NCBI RefSeq assembly: GCF_002902985.1
Contig: NZ_CP026171.1
Span: forward strand, 62,001-126,000
Direction: 5' to 3'
Source: Leclercia sp. LSNIH1
Lineage (GTDB): Bacteria; Pseudomonadota; Gammaproteobacteria; Enterobacterales; Enterobacteriaceae
Length of the DNA stretch: 64,000 bases
The notes beneath the pieces are model-generated. The model saw only the letters and a program-made list of their open reading frames with translations, did no database searches and was not told where the DNA came from. Position 1 is the first letter of the stretch. Every line of letters starts with the position of its first letter. Positions 17,627 through 26,763 of this stretch are shown one piece after another. Both the position numbers and the translations under genes were made by a program.

Positions 17627-20047
17627 TTACTTCAGCTCATCAATTTGGATCATAAACTCAGCGGCTCCGGTCTTGCCGTTCTCTGATGGATAAACCGGCA
17701 TGAGAAGATTATCACCCATACCCATGTCGATATTAACATTTACAGACTCCCCAGGAGCTGCCTCCGCTCCATTAAACACTATCCCGAAGTTGGCATCCTT
17801 ACGTACTGAGAGGGTCGCGTTCTGTAAGCCTTTGGCTATTTCACCGTTAGTCTTGCGGAGCATGTTTGTAGACAGATAGGCAAGTGGCACGTTATCAGAG
17901 GTTTTGAGCGCCGACTTTACTGCAAGGGTTCGAAGGTTATGCAGCTGTACCAAGTTATTCGGGAGATAACTGAACTTCTGTGTGTAAGTTTTTGTGTTGG
18001 ACTGGCTGTCCGACACTGTCACACTGAGAGCATAGTTTTCAGAGGGCTCGAAATTCGGGAATATGCGCGGATATTCCGGCGAGTATATGTCTTTACCAGC
18101 AGGTGACCAACTGAGTTCAACATTGTCTGATGTCGGTCCGCCAGTTAGCTGGAGACGAGTAATGCGAGGTGTGGTCAGGTTATCGCTCAGTGCAATGCGC
18201 AGATTTTCCAGACCATAGACGACGGTGTCATCCTTTACCGGCTTCCCTTCGAAGGTAATAGCAACCGTTGGGGGTGTGGCATCGAGAGCTATCACGCCAT
18301 AGGTTTTGTTTGTCTGGTTACCGAAACGATCCTGAATATTCACTTCAACGTTGTATTGCCCTTCAGACTGCCGGGAAAGGTCATACTCAATCGTGTAGTT
18401 ACCCGCGTTTCTGGACTTTTCGACTCCCACAGGCGTCATGCGCTGTTTGGAGTTCTTATCGGTAAGATAGAATCCGAGGAGTCTGAATCCGTCGAACCAA
18501 TCATTATCTCTGTTGAGATGAGCTTCAACAGTCAGTATCTTAGATGTCGGGCTGTAGGTGATCTCACCAATTTCTGGGACGATTTGATTGTTCCAGCGTG
18601 TCATAACCCACTGCTCGGAACGAAGAATAGGGTTCGCGACACTGCGTACATAATAAAGTGTACGGTTATAACCCTGAGTCCCTACCGCCATATCAAAATT
18701 CTCAGGAGCTTCGCAACTTGTCTGGCCAACCGGAATGCGGCAGGTTAGGCGTCCCCCAACTTCCTGCTCAAACGGTCTGGCTTCTACATTAAATCTTGCC
18801 CGGACGATTTTAATCGGCAATCTGGAAGACAGAACTGTCTCGAAGTCCTTCGACTTATACCAGGTGCCATTGCTATCCTGAAAATCCTCCCAGGTGCCAG
18901 TAAAAGCAGGCGTCTTGTTTGCGTTCGGGTTGAGCGTCATCGTGTAGGTCGGGAAGTATCCTGCCCACTGTCCAAAGTTGGCCATACGAGCCATATCCCC
19001 ATTGAAGGCACCAAATGGCAGCGTCATTTCGACATAGCTGTAGGTGGCATCAGAAGCGATTTCTTTTGCAGCCGAATAAAGGTTAATAAATTCCAGTCCA
19101 CCCTCTGCATATGCCCGGTAGTTAGATCTCGGGATTTTATACACCAGCCTGATAGGGTTTTCGTTAACCACCATACCGGCTTTATAGGCCGGGTAGTTTT
19201 TCACGCCGGGAACGACGCTGGTTGCATCATTTGGATCATGAACAGCGAAAAGGGATATCTCACCAATTGTATTATCAAACCGAAATTTTTGGGTCGGTAA
19301 CGTGCGGATATTCCCGGCGGTGTCGTAAATTTTGGCTTTTGCCTGAAATTCTTCGTCAAGGTTGCTATCAGGGATGCCCGGTTGCTTCACACTTGCGAAG
19401 GTGTAGGGCAGGTACATCGTCTTGTCACCGACGTTGTATTTCATTGGCGTTGAGCTGAAAAGGGTTCCATTAGCGCGATAGATTTCAAATATGCCTTTAT
19501 CTATTCCAACCGCATCAGCGATGCCCGTTGATAAAAAGCTGTATTGCGCCACAGCTTCAAGACCTAATTTAAATACCGCTCCAGTTCCAGTGCCCAGTGA
19601 TGTGGTTGCTGTAAGGGCATTTGCAGCCGGAGGTGTGGTGTCTATTGTCCAGTTGTAGTTATACGTAGCTACCACTGACTGATTCAGATCCAAAATGTTG
19701 ACCTGGACGATCAGTTTTCCTTCCCCGAGAGCGGGTAAAGTTACTTTCTTCCCGTAAAATTCACTGCCGTCGGCTGCTTTTAGCCGATCAGCCACACCGG
19801 TACGGGTAGTGGTGGTATTGTACAACTGCGCCCCGGTTTCCCGGGTCACTTTAACGTTTACAAAGCGATCCAATCCAGAAATAAGCGTCAGCGTTACGGT
19901 AGAAGCCGGATTGAGTAGCATCCGGGTTGAAGGCGCGTGTACTTCAATGCCATTGGTATCTGTAAAGCTGGATTCATAAATCTGAGCTGTTACCGGAACT
20001 GAGACGCCGAGCAAAACCATAGCCAAAGTTATAGTCTGATATTTCAT
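17627..20047 (-). CDS. Large secreted DUF4165/Ig-like protein
   Basis: An 806-residue protein with a clear signal peptide (MKYQTITLAMVLLGVSVPVT, cleavage after AQ or TA). The N-terminal block (residues 24-137) resembles DUF4165. The middle has repeated Ig-like beta-sandwich patterns with the turn IDTTPPAAN and LDATPPTVAI. The last about 140 residues form a conserved C-terminal block. IncH plasmids such as R27 carry secreted Ig-like proteins linked to conjugation; the assignment here is by resemblance. It is divergent from a decayed paralogue at 20272. Confidence 0.75.
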   Translation of the reverse strand: MKYQTITLAMVLLGVSVPVTAQIYESSFTDTNGIEVHAPSTRMLLNPASTVTLTLISGLDRFVNVKVTRETGAQLYNTTTTRTGVADRLKAADGSEFYGKKVTLPALGEGKLIVQVNILDLNQSVVATYNYNWTIDTTPPAANALTATTSLGTGTGAVFKLGLEAVAQYSFLSTGIADAVGIDKGIFEIYRANGTLFSSTPMKYNVGDKTMYLPYTFASVKQPGIPDSNLDEEFQAKAKIYDTAGNIRTLPTQKFRFDNTIGEISLFAVHDPNDATSVVPGVKNYPAYKAGMVVNENPIRLVYKIPRSNYRAYAEGGLEFINLYSAAKEIASDATYSYVEMTLPFGAFNGDMARMANFGQWAGYFPTYTMTLNPNANKTPAFTGTWEDFQDSNGTWYKSKDFETVLSSRLPIKIVRARFNVEARPFEQEVGGRLTCRIPVGQTSCEAPENFDMAVGTQGYNRTLYYVRSVANPILRSEQWVMTRWNNQIVPEIGEITYSPTSKILTVEAHLNRDNDWFDGFRLLGFYLTDKNSKQRMTPVGVEKSRNAGNYTIEYDLSRQSEGQYNVEVNIQDRFGNQTNKTYGVIALDATPPTVAITFEGKPVKDDTVVYGLENLRIALSDNLTTPRITRLQLTGGPTSDNVELSWSPAGKDIYSPEYPRIFPNFEPSENYALSVTVSDSQSNTKTYTQKFSYLPNNLVQLHNLRTLAVKSALKTSDNVPLAYLSTNMLRKTNGEIAKGLQNATLSVRKDANFGIVFNGAEAAPGESVNVNIDMGMGDNLLMPVYPSENGKTGAAEFMIQIDELK

Positions 20048-20271
20048 TCAGTATTCCCCTATTGTTTTGTCGTTATTTTAAACGATTCACCTCCGGCACT
20101 TTTTCGTTAAGCAGAGTATTTCTGGGCCGTTAATCAGCGGATATTGTCACTTTCGCTGGCCTGGCAAAAGGCGCACAAACGGGCGTTGTTTTACTGAATA
20201 ATTACACCTCTTATCACCCGGGTGATGAAAACGTTTCGGGTAAAATTTCCTGGCCAACCAGGAGAACATAA
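20048..20271. promoter_or_regulatory. Divergent promoter region between the two DUF4165 genes
   Basis: Some 224 bases separate two divergently read paralogues. A short inverted repeat around 20216-20227 (ACCCGGGT core, GTGAT on the right) and AT-rich tracts are visible. AGGAGA precedes the plus-strand start. No confident -35/-10 pair could be fixed. Confidence 0.4.
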
Positions 20272-21137
20272 ATGAAATTTTACAGAGGTCCGTTGATCGC
20301 CGCCGTCTATGCGGCACTGCTGTTCCCACTTTGCGGCCAGGCTCAGCTGTACAACTATTCGTACACCGACACACGTGGTACGAAAGTGAATGCTGAACCC
20401 TCCAGAGCGTATCTCAACCCAGGTAGCGCAATTACGCTGAACTTGATATCTGGTCTCGACCGCTACGAGCGCGTTACCGTGACACGATCATCAGATAATG
20501 TGCAGATGTTCCAGAGTGTCACCGGCCTGGTGACAGTGGCCGACAGGATCACTGCCGCTGATGGTAGTGAGTACTACGGCAAATCCATGGCACTGCCGGT
20601 ACTGGGCGAGGGGACTTTTGCCCTTAAATCCGAAACCCTCGACAATAAGTCGAATGTCGTGGCCACAACCAGCTACTCCTTCAGCATTGATACCCGCGTA
20701 TCTTCCCCGCAACAGATGATGCAGATTCCTACGTGCTGACTGCCATAGCAATGGATGAAGCCGGAAACAGCACCACAAAGAGCAGCCGGTTCCGCTACGT
20801 ACCGAACAACCTGATTGAATTTAATACCATCAAGACGCTGGCTGTGGGCATGGGGCTGAAGACATCAGATAACCAGCCACTGGCGTATCTGCGGACCAAC
20901 AGCATCCGGAAGAAAGATGGTTCGCTGATCACAGGAGTGCAGACCGGCACGCTGACGGTCCGTAAAGATGCGGCCTTTGCGGTCAGTATGAATGGGGCGA
21001 CTGTCATTCCCGGAGATTCGAAAGACATCACAATAGACTTCGGTCAAGGGGATGGCATCCTGATCCCGATCTTCCCGGCCACCAGCGGCAAAGTTGGCGA
21101 ATCCCGCTTCATGATCGAGCTGCCGCAAATCCAATAA
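20272..21137 (+). pseudogene. DUF4165/Ig-like paralogue with an internal deletion and frame break
   Basis: The first about 141 codons match the N-terminal block of the 806-residue neighbour, including signal peptide, SGLDRYERVTVTR and AADGSEYYGK. The frame then hits a stop after SIDTRVSSP. From about 20704 another frame (FPATDDADSYVLTAIAMDE) continues as the C-terminal block (SRFRYVPNNLIEF; FMIELPQIQ). Aligned to the neighbour, about 525 middle residues are absent and the joint is out of frame. It retains a good ribosome-binding site (AGGAGA) and a terminator, so a truncated N-terminal product could still be made and secreted. Confidence 0.82.
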
Positions 21138-21150
21138 ACACCACAGAACC

Positions 21151-21176
21151 GGCCCCGTCATACGGGGCCTTTTCAT
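21151..21176 (+). terminator. Rho-independent terminator
   Basis: A GC-rich stem (GGCCCCG / CGGGGCC, loop TCATA) followed by TTTTC lies 13 bases after the decayed DUF4165 gene. Confidence 0.85.
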
Positions 21177-21224
21177 GGTGTCTTAACGTAGCCAGAAAGA
21201 AACGGAACAGGCTGATTTAGTCGA

Positions 21225-21647
21225 ATGTCAGAGATTGCTGAGAAAACGTTTATCACGCATTTCGCTCCACTGGAGAGAATTTGCTATCGCGCTCCCCGGG
21301 TGCAGGGTCTCACGCCCGATCGCCATCAAATTCAAATGCAGCTCCAATTTTTGCGTCTTGGCGTCACCTGGTTACCACCCGCACTCGCCATGGCAGAACT
21401 GGAACACCTTCTTAAGGGGTATGACGCCGACCACTGTCGGCTACTGGAAAACGTCCTGGATACAGCCCACCGGCATTACCTGGAGTCCTGTGGACCGCTA
21501 AAGAGAGAAGGGGGCCGCGTCGGGAACCGCATATCAGGCACCCGCCACGACGAAGCACATTTGTGTGTACGGTTTATGTCAACACGCTATGAATTGGCCA
21601 CTGAGCTTTGTGCCGCTTATGTGTGCAGCAGGTATGCTTATGGGTGA
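21225..21647 (+). CDS. Hypothetical protein, 140 residues
   Basis: Unrecognised helical protein (MSEIAEKTFITHFAPLERIC start) with several Cys and His residues but no clear metal motif. It converges with the minus-strand gene at 21657, nine bases away. No function is assigned. Confidence 0.5.
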   Translation: MSEIAEKTFITHFAPLERICYRAPRVQGLTPDRHQIQMQLQFLRLGVTWLPPALAMAELEHLLKGYDADHCRLLENVLDTAHRHYLESCGPLKREGGRVGNRISGTRHDEAHLCVRFMSTRYELATELCAAYVCSRYAYG

Positions 21648-21656
21648 TCGTACCGG

Positions 21657-22361
21657 TTACTTCTTGTCTTCCAACGAGGCCAAGCGGCTAATTTCTTTCA
21701 TACCGAGACGAGCGGCCACGCCCATGGCGGAGGCTTCGAGTTCGGCCTTGCCGTGTGAGACGATTTTGTCCATGGATTCCTGCATCAACTGGGTGCTGAA
21801 GGCCAGATTAACCGGCAGGTTGGCGATTGCGCCGGACAGAGACTGATATACTTCTTCAAGCTCGCGCTTTCCTGCCTTGCCTTTTGCCACCAGCAAAGCC
21901 AGTGCTTTCAGCTTTTCATTCACTTTCGCCATCTCGCGCTCAGAGGCTTCCCGGATCTGACGCTCATAACGTTCGCGTGTCGACTCAATATAGCCAATCT
22001 CCGGCTGGCGCTCATAGTCGCCGCGAATCAAACTGTTAATGGTACACGGCACGCCGTCACTCATTCCGAACGATGTGATCATTGAGGCCCACTGAGCCGG
22101 AGACAGACTGACTTTCAGAAGTGGGGAACGGCGTCTGCCTTCCGCCAGCCGATGACGGATCACTCCATCGCGCTCAACCTGCTCTGATTCACTGAAGGTC
22201 AGCGTAATCACCTCTTTATGAATGAGGTCGGAGGCATACAAGCGCTGCCCCGTCGTTGTCGTGCGGCTTACCGATACCTGCCCGTATGCCGTGTGACGGG
22301 TGATCACCTCTTCCATCTCGTTTTCTGTTACCGTCGGTATTACTGTGTTTTCCATTGTCAT
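21657..22361 (-). CDS. Hypothetical coiled-coil protein, 234 residues
   Basis: The first half is mixed alpha/beta with a Thr-rich start. From about residue 125 a long charged helix (YERQIREASEREMAKVNEKL) suggests a coiled coil, and the C-terminus is helical. It is the last gene of a minus-strand run from 24184. Similar backbone proteins occur on large enterobacterial plasmids, but I cannot assign a function. Confidence 0.65.
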   Translation of the reverse strand: MTMENTVIPTVTENEMEEVITRHTAYGQVSVSRTTTTGQRLYASDLIHKEVITLTFSESEQVERDGVIRHRLAEGRRRSPLLKVSLSPAQWASMITSFGMSDGVPCTINSLIRGDYERQPEIGYIESTRERYERQIREASEREMAKVNEKLKALALLVAKGKAGKRELEEVYQSLSGAIANLPVNLAFSTQLMQESMDKIVSHGKAELEASAMGVAARLGMKEISRLASLEDKK

Positions 22362-22439
22362 GCCCTGAATCGAATTAATGTTGACAGCGTCTGGCGTAAT
22401 ACCGATGTGAGACCGGACTGCCTGGGAACTTTACCCGTA

Positions 22440-22739
22440 TCACTCGCTAAATTGGACGCCCGCTGACCGGAGTAACTCTCTGACATCGTCTGCCAGGAAA
22501 TACGTTTCTGTTGTGTTGCCCGGGCCATCAAAGAAACAGGTCTCGGGCAACTGAATTGCCTGCGACTGCTGCTGTATCTGTTCCCGGGACTCGTTACTTT
22601 CGACGATAGCATCGGCAATGACTTCTGTTGCCCAATCGCGATCAAAGCCAGGCATCGTATGGAGTGATGCCACCATGTCGCTGGGTAAGGCATCGATATA
22701 GTCCAGAGCCGCCTGAGCTACCGAAATCAGTTCTTTCAT
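22440..22739 (-). CDS. Hypothetical protein, 99 residues
   Basis: Small acidic protein (MKELISVAQAALDYIDALP start). The ATG at 22739 has AAGGTG upstream and is preferred to the GTG at 22769, which lies almost at the stop of the preceding gene. No domain is recognised. It is part of a minus-strand run of small genes. Confidence 0.5.
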   Translation of the reverse strand: MKELISVAQAALDYIDALPSDMVASLHTMPGFDRDWATEVIADAIVESNESREQIQQQSQAIQLPETCFFDGPGNTTETYFLADDVRELLRSAGVQFSE

Positions 22740-22774
22740 GGTTGTCACCTTACTGTTGTGCTCATTCACCGCGC

Positions 22775-23029
22775 TTAACTCGCGTGAGCCGATTCTTTAC
22801 GTTTATTGATAAGAAACTCTTCACCGCACGTTCCGCATTTCAAAATGTATTCTGCGTGCCTGAGTTGCTTTAAGGACATTGCTTTGCAAACGGGGCAGGC
22901 AAGGTGTTCTGAAAGCCGACGCATCAGTTGATTAATTTCAGAGCATTGTTCTGGCGTTAACTTGTGGCGGGTTTCCCACTTATAGGTCGCTTCCCGCACG
23001 ACACGAGCCACGATATTTTTACCCTTCAT
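22775..23029 (-). CDS. Small zinc-ribbon protein
   Basis: An 84-residue protein with two Cys pairs, CPVC and CGTC, 16 residues apart, which form a typical zinc-ribbon knuckle set. The N-terminal half is helical and basic. Such proteins often bind nucleic acids or partner proteins, but the target is unknown. The chosen ATG is preceded by GGAGGA. Confidence 0.65.
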   Translation of the reverse strand: MKGKNIVARVVREATYKWETRHKLTPEQCSEINQLMRRLSEHLACPVCKAMSLKQLRHAEYILKCGTCGEEFLINKRKESAHAS

Positions 23030-23080
23030 CACTCTTGTCCTCCGGTGCAGCCAGCCATCTTACTCACTTCCGTGCGCATG

Positions 23081-23344
23081 TCAGCGAATAATGACCAGGT
23101 CAGGACCAAAACTGAATCCATCGCCCATCCGGTCGGAATGCTTCGATACATACGATTTCCCGTACTTCTCCAGGTCTTGCAGGCTTGATTTTGCCAGATT
23201 CCATGAATACTCATGCCCCCAGATTTCCCCATCCCGATCAGCAAATCTTGCGGGTTTATAGTTGTCCTTGAGCAGAGCATAGACACGTTCGAGAGTTGGT
23301 AATTCTGGACTGGTCTTAACGTTAGATGCGTCAGCGTTCGTCAT
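23081..23344 (-). CDS. Hypothetical protein, 87 residues
   Basis: Unrecognised protein (MTNADASNVKTSPELPTLE start). A longer reading frame with a GTG start at 23437 exists. I prefer the internal ATG because the extra segment is of unlike composition, but the ribosome-binding site is weak for both. The surrounding run of minus-strand genes supports it being real. Confidence 0.45.
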   Translation of the reverse strand: MTNADASNVKTSPELPTLERVYALLKDNYKPARFADRDGEIWGHEYSWNLAKSSLQDLEKYGKSYVSKHSDRMGDGFSFGPDLVIIR

Positions 23345-23444
23345 TATTATGTACTCATTCGAGTTGATGGATAGGGAAGGTTGCACGCGAACTGTGGCGC
23401 TCCCCGTTTTACTGATAACCTGTCGGTGCTCATGCACTACGAAA

Positions 23445-23786
23445 TTAGAATGATTGAAGGCACGTCACGCTTCCCGAAAACCTTTTCCCGTTCCGGCGTT
23501 TAGGAAGCGAGTATTCGCCGTCAAACCGGTAGATGCCGACCTTAGAGCAGGGTCCTCCGTCTTTAACCAATTCCCAGATGAAATCGGCACGGTCACTGAA
23601 ATAGCCAGGACCTTCGTCAAAGGATGAAAATTCACTATGCACAACACACAGATCGCCGTGCTGACCGTTGATAAAAACGAAGTGACCTTTATGCTTTTCG
23701 CCTGGCTTCGCATCGAGGTGTCCAAACGTTTGATACATTACGGAGGCTTGATGTTCTGCCCCTGTCTTTCCAAGTAATTCACGCAT
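23445..23786 (-). CDS. Hypothetical protein, 113 residues
   Basis: Unrecognised protein (MRELLGKTGAEHQ start) rich in Gly, Phe and His. AGGGGGAG four to five bases before the ATG at 23786 fixes the start. The stop of the upstream frameshifted gene lies inside that ribosome-binding region, so the two were translationally coupled. Confidence 0.6.
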   Translation of the reverse strand: MRELLGKTGAEHQASVMYQTFGHLDAKPGEKHKGHFVFINGQHGDLCVVHSEFSSFDEGPGYFSDRADFIWELVKDGGPCSKVGIYRFDGEYSLPKRRNGKRFSGSVTCLQSF

Positions 23787-23787
23787 C

Positions 23788-24184
23788 TCACTCCCCCTTT
23801 GCAGTTGCGACCATTGCACGGTAAACATCTGCAAGACGCTGGCTCATTAATCGAGACATTTTTCCAGTGGCCGAAGTTATCTGCTTCCGGCCTGCAATTA
23901 GCTGTTCCATCGTGGGAACTACCGGGACGCGGGTCATACCTTCCACTTCTCCTGCGCCAGTAGTGGTAACTTGATCAACATACTGCTCAACCTGATGCTG
24001 CTCTTCGTCGGTCCTCCATTATGATTTCTTCAATCAGACGTCTTACAACCCAGTTACTTAGGTTGCTTTGTGACGGAAGGCGCTTATACCTTCCGCCTCG
24101 GCCATTTCGTTGCCCGCGCTGAGCATTCCAGCGTCGAAGTACGCCATCGTTAATTTTCGGTGGTAGTGTGGCAACATCGCCCAT
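23788..24184 (-). pseudogene. Frameshifted small plasmid gene
   Basis: The first frame reads MGDVATLPPKINDGVLRR and on to NWVVRRLIEEIIMED, then runs out in RRRAASG. A second frame picks up at the same place as DEEQHQVEQYVDQVTTTG and continues to MVATAKGE, stopping at 23788-23790 inside the next gene's ribosome-binding site. The total length of 397 bases is one more than a multiple of three, so a single inserted base near 24010 would restore one protein of about 131 residues. Function is unknown. It may be a true mutation or a base-calling error. Confidence 0.7.
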
Positions 24185-24248
24185 CTGCCTGACTCCTGTC
24201 CTGAATTATTTCACTCGGGGCCAAAATACCGCTGTGTTGTTTGCCAGG

Positions 24249-25025
24249 TTACACCCCTGGCACCAACAGGGACGGGCTGTTATAAGAAAAGCGGTCTACT
24301 GGAGCATCTTCAAATCCGTGGTTCGGCGCATCTGGTGTCAGAACAAGGCCGTCATGTGCCGCGTGAATATGCAGCAGTGAATCACTGCCCGTGTCGATGT
24401 GCAGCGTCGGTACACCCCGATCGATCTCAAAAATGAGGCCGAAACAAGTCGTGCCGGATTCATTCACCACTTCACACTGAATGTTTTTCTCTTCTAACAA
24501 CACCTTCACCTGATAGGACTGACAGTCTTCTTCTGGCAGCTGGGTTTCACCCAGTTGCCAGTCCTGTAACGTCCGGATAATCTCTGAAGGCGTTGCCTGC
24601 GATTCCGGCGTCAGAAGCGCATACACCTGCTGGCGGAACTGCTGGCTCAACTCCTCCATCAGGGGATTGTCCTCGCCATCGAAATGTTCTTCCCAGCCAT
24701 CAGGATCAGCGTGCATCCAAACGTTATGCGTCAGAGACGGTAGTGAGTCGTCAGGGTGTACGATGAGATATGGGGAGCTTTCTTTTGTTTCCAGATAGCG
24801 GACAGGCTGGCCATCCAGCAAAGCTTCATCAACTGCCGTACCATCGGTTTCCGGCAATGCGATTTCCGTGACATTGCCGCCGCAATGCTCTGCCACAACA
24901 CGCCCCAGATCCTCCATCAGTGCGCGATGTTTTTCTGGAGAATCCAGCTCGCCCAATAATTCCGGTTTTACCAGTAATGCAGTAATAATTGTTGCCAGTT
25001 CACGAGTTGAAATTAATTTAGCCAT
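24249..25025 (-). CDS. Hypothetical acidic protein, paralogue A
   Basis: A 258-residue protein. Two conserved blocks are shared with the adjacent gene at 25174-25950: an N-terminal helical block (ELATIITALLVKPELLGEL; EKHRALMEDLGRVVAEHCGG) and a C-terminal beta block (GVPTLHIDTGSDSLLHIHAA; HDGLVLTPD). The middle is divergent and acidic. The start at MAKLISTREL is preferred (AAGGA eight bases upstream). It has its own promoter of the shared GGTTATTAG type at 25054-25086. No function is known. Confidence 0.7.
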   Translation of the reverse strand: MAKLISTRELATIITALLVKPELLGELDSPEKHRALMEDLGRVVAEHCGGNVTEIALPETDGTAVDEALLDGQPVRYLETKESSPYLIVHPDDSLPSLTHNVWMHADPDGWEEHFDGEDNPLMEELSQQFRQQVYALLTPESQATPSEIIRTLQDWQLGETQLPEEDCQSYQVKVLLEEKNIQCEVVNESGTTCFGLIFEIDRGVPTLHIDTGSDSLLHIHAAHDGLVLTPDAPNHGFEDAPVDRFSYNSPSLLVPGV

Positions 25026-25053
25026 GATAGTCATCCTTTCATCTGATGTGTTA

Positions 25054-25086
25054 ATTCTAACAGTTTCGGTTTGCTGGCTAATAACC
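25054..25086 (-). promoter_or_regulatory. GGTTATTAG-type promoter, upstream of paralogue A
   Basis: On the minus strand GGTTATTAG (25086-25078) is followed by 18 bases (CCAGCAAACCGAAACTGT) and a -10 box TAGAAT (25059-25054), 29 bases before the start codon. The same layout precedes several other genes in this region. Confidence 0.75.
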
Positions 25087-25173
25087 CGGCGTGAAGTTTT
25101 TTAAAAATATATTCGCCCTTTAAACAAAGAGCGAACAATGGAATTAAAAAAGGACAAATTTGTAATTAATGAA

Positions 25174-25950
25174 TCAGGAGGCTGCTTTAACTAATAAGCC
25201 AGGGCGACCGTTGGTATACCTGTCAGGCGGCGAAATACCGAATTCATGATTCAGGGAGTCAGTTGAAAGGACCATGCCGCCGTGAGCAGCCTGGACGTGC
25301 AGAACTGAAGGATCAGTGTCACCCGCGTTTACATGGACCGAGGGAACACCATTTTCAATTAACAACGTCAGGGCCATTACCAGGCGTGATTCCACATCCT
25401 GTACTGCCAGCTGGGCATGACCGCCGAGCGCCATAGTAACGATAAACTCTGCTGAAGACCCGGGCTGTTCGTCGTCGAGGTTGCAGTAATCACGCATTCG
25501 TACCACCTGCGAGGGAAGATTAGCATGGTTGGTTTGTGTCTGAAGGAGCATCCGCTGGAGGGCGTAGCGGCGAACTGAGCACTCTTTATGCGTCGGCAAT
25601 TCATCAGGGCTTTCTTCGTCGCTGCCTTTGATATGGTCAAGCCAGCCATCTCGGGCATGGTGACGCCAGACATTATCGGTGAGGGAGTGCATGTCCGCGC
25701 CGGGAGATACGACGAGATAAGGGGTTACATCCGGAGAGGTCAGATAATCGGCCTGGCTTGATTCATCGCGATCCACCGGCATGATCACACCGTCAATCTC
25801 TCCTCCGCAATGTTTCGCCACCAGCTCAGCGATATCCTGCATAAATGCTTTATGCGACTCCGGTGTTTTTAATTCATTCATTAATGTGGGTTGCACCAGT
25901 AATCCACAGACAATTTCCGCAAGCTCGGCAGGTAATAGACATTTTGGCAT
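25174..25950 (-). CDS. Hypothetical protein, paralogue B
   Basis: A 258-residue protein that aligns end to end with the gene at 24249-25025: ELAEIVCGLLVQPTLMNELK and FMQDIAELVAKHCGGEI at the N-terminus, VPSVHVNAGDTDPSVLHVQ and AAHGGMVLSTDSLNHE at the C-terminus. A strong ribosome-binding site (GAGGAGA) precedes the ATG. It has a weaker form of the shared promoter at 25981-26013. Tandem duplication with separate promoters is the simplest origin. The function is unknown. Confidence 0.7.
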   Translation of the reverse strand: MPKCLLPAELAEIVCGLLVQPTLMNELKTPESHKAFMQDIAELVAKHCGGEIDGVIMPVDRDESSQADYLTSPDVTPYLVVSPGADMHSLTDNVWRHHARDGWLDHIKGSDEESPDELPTHKECSVRRYALQRMLLQTQTNHANLPSQVVRMRDYCNLDDEQPGSSAEFIVTMALGGHAQLAVQDVESRLVMALTLLIENGVPSVHVNAGDTDPSVLHVQAAHGGMVLSTDSLNHEFGISPPDRYTNGRPGLLVKAAS

Positions 25951-25980
25951 GGTTGGTTCTCCTCTTTTTTGAATGAGAAC

Positions 25981-26013
25981 ACTCTAACATTCCGGCTTAT
26001 TTTCCAAATAAGT
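25981..26013 (-). promoter_or_regulatory. GGTTATTAG-like promoter, upstream of paralogue B
   Basis: ACTTATTTG (26013-26005, minus strand), an 18-base spacer and TAGAGT/TTAGAG as -10. It is the weakest member of the set at the upstream box but keeps the spacing. Confidence 0.5.
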
Positions 26014-26701
26014 TGAAGGCATTTATTTTTTTAAAAATTCATATCCAAACTATAATTAAAATAGTCCATTTTAATCTCAGAAAAGTAACTTTTCTAAAGG
26101 CTTACCGGGAGGGCATTAACGAGTGTTTCGTAATCACATTTGTGCCAGTTGAAAGCCGGTGTGCATGACCATTGTTTCGTGACCTTAAACCCAGGAATCG
26201 TCGAGCGTCTGGGAGAAAGGCTGCGACACCTTCGGTTAAGATGGGTCTTGTGAGTGGGGAAGGGACGCTACAGCCGGAAGACAAACTGAATCTGCCATTT
26301 CAGCCCGCGAGTATCCCGACCCTGTGCCACCGTTTTATAGCTAACATTTCTCCTTTACTGTAGCATTCTGCCGTTTCGCCATCCTCTCGGAACTTCGGTA
26401 TACCGCGAGCGGAATATTTGCCAGTCATATGGCCCTTACTGGTAACCGGAAAAAAGCTTCATGAAGGCGGATAGGAAGTTCCTTAGACGCATATGGTGTT
26501 TTTAAATTAACACATAAGCATTGCTACTCATAAGGATGTAAAATAACCATGCCCATTAAGGATGTAATTAAGACCTCATTGGTTTTTTTTTGGTATTTGT
26601 AAACAGACAATTCCGAAAATATTTCTCAGTAAAATTGAATCCTGCATATATAAACTGCCTTTAGCAGTGCTGCAAAATTATTTTTAAAAATCTTTCATTC
26701 A
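26014..26701. other. Gene-poor stretch
   Basis: Nearly 700 bases with no convincing gene. It contains an AAAAGTAACTTTT near-palindrome at about 26083-26095 and a strongly AT-rich right half (26500-26700). It separates a leftward block of genes from a rightward block. Confidence 0.5.
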
Positions 26702-26734
26702 GGTTATTAGCCAGCGAGACCAATCTGTCATGAT
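26702..26734 (+). promoter_or_regulatory. GGTTATTAG-type promoter for the zinc-finger gene
   Basis: GGTTATTAG (26702-26710), an 18-base spacer beginning CCAGCGAGACC, then CATGAT (26729-26734) as -10, 29 bases before the start codon. The first 11 spacer bases closely match those at 25054-25086. Confidence 0.7.
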
Positions 26735-26763
26735 TACTTCAGACCAAACCTGAGGAATCAAAA

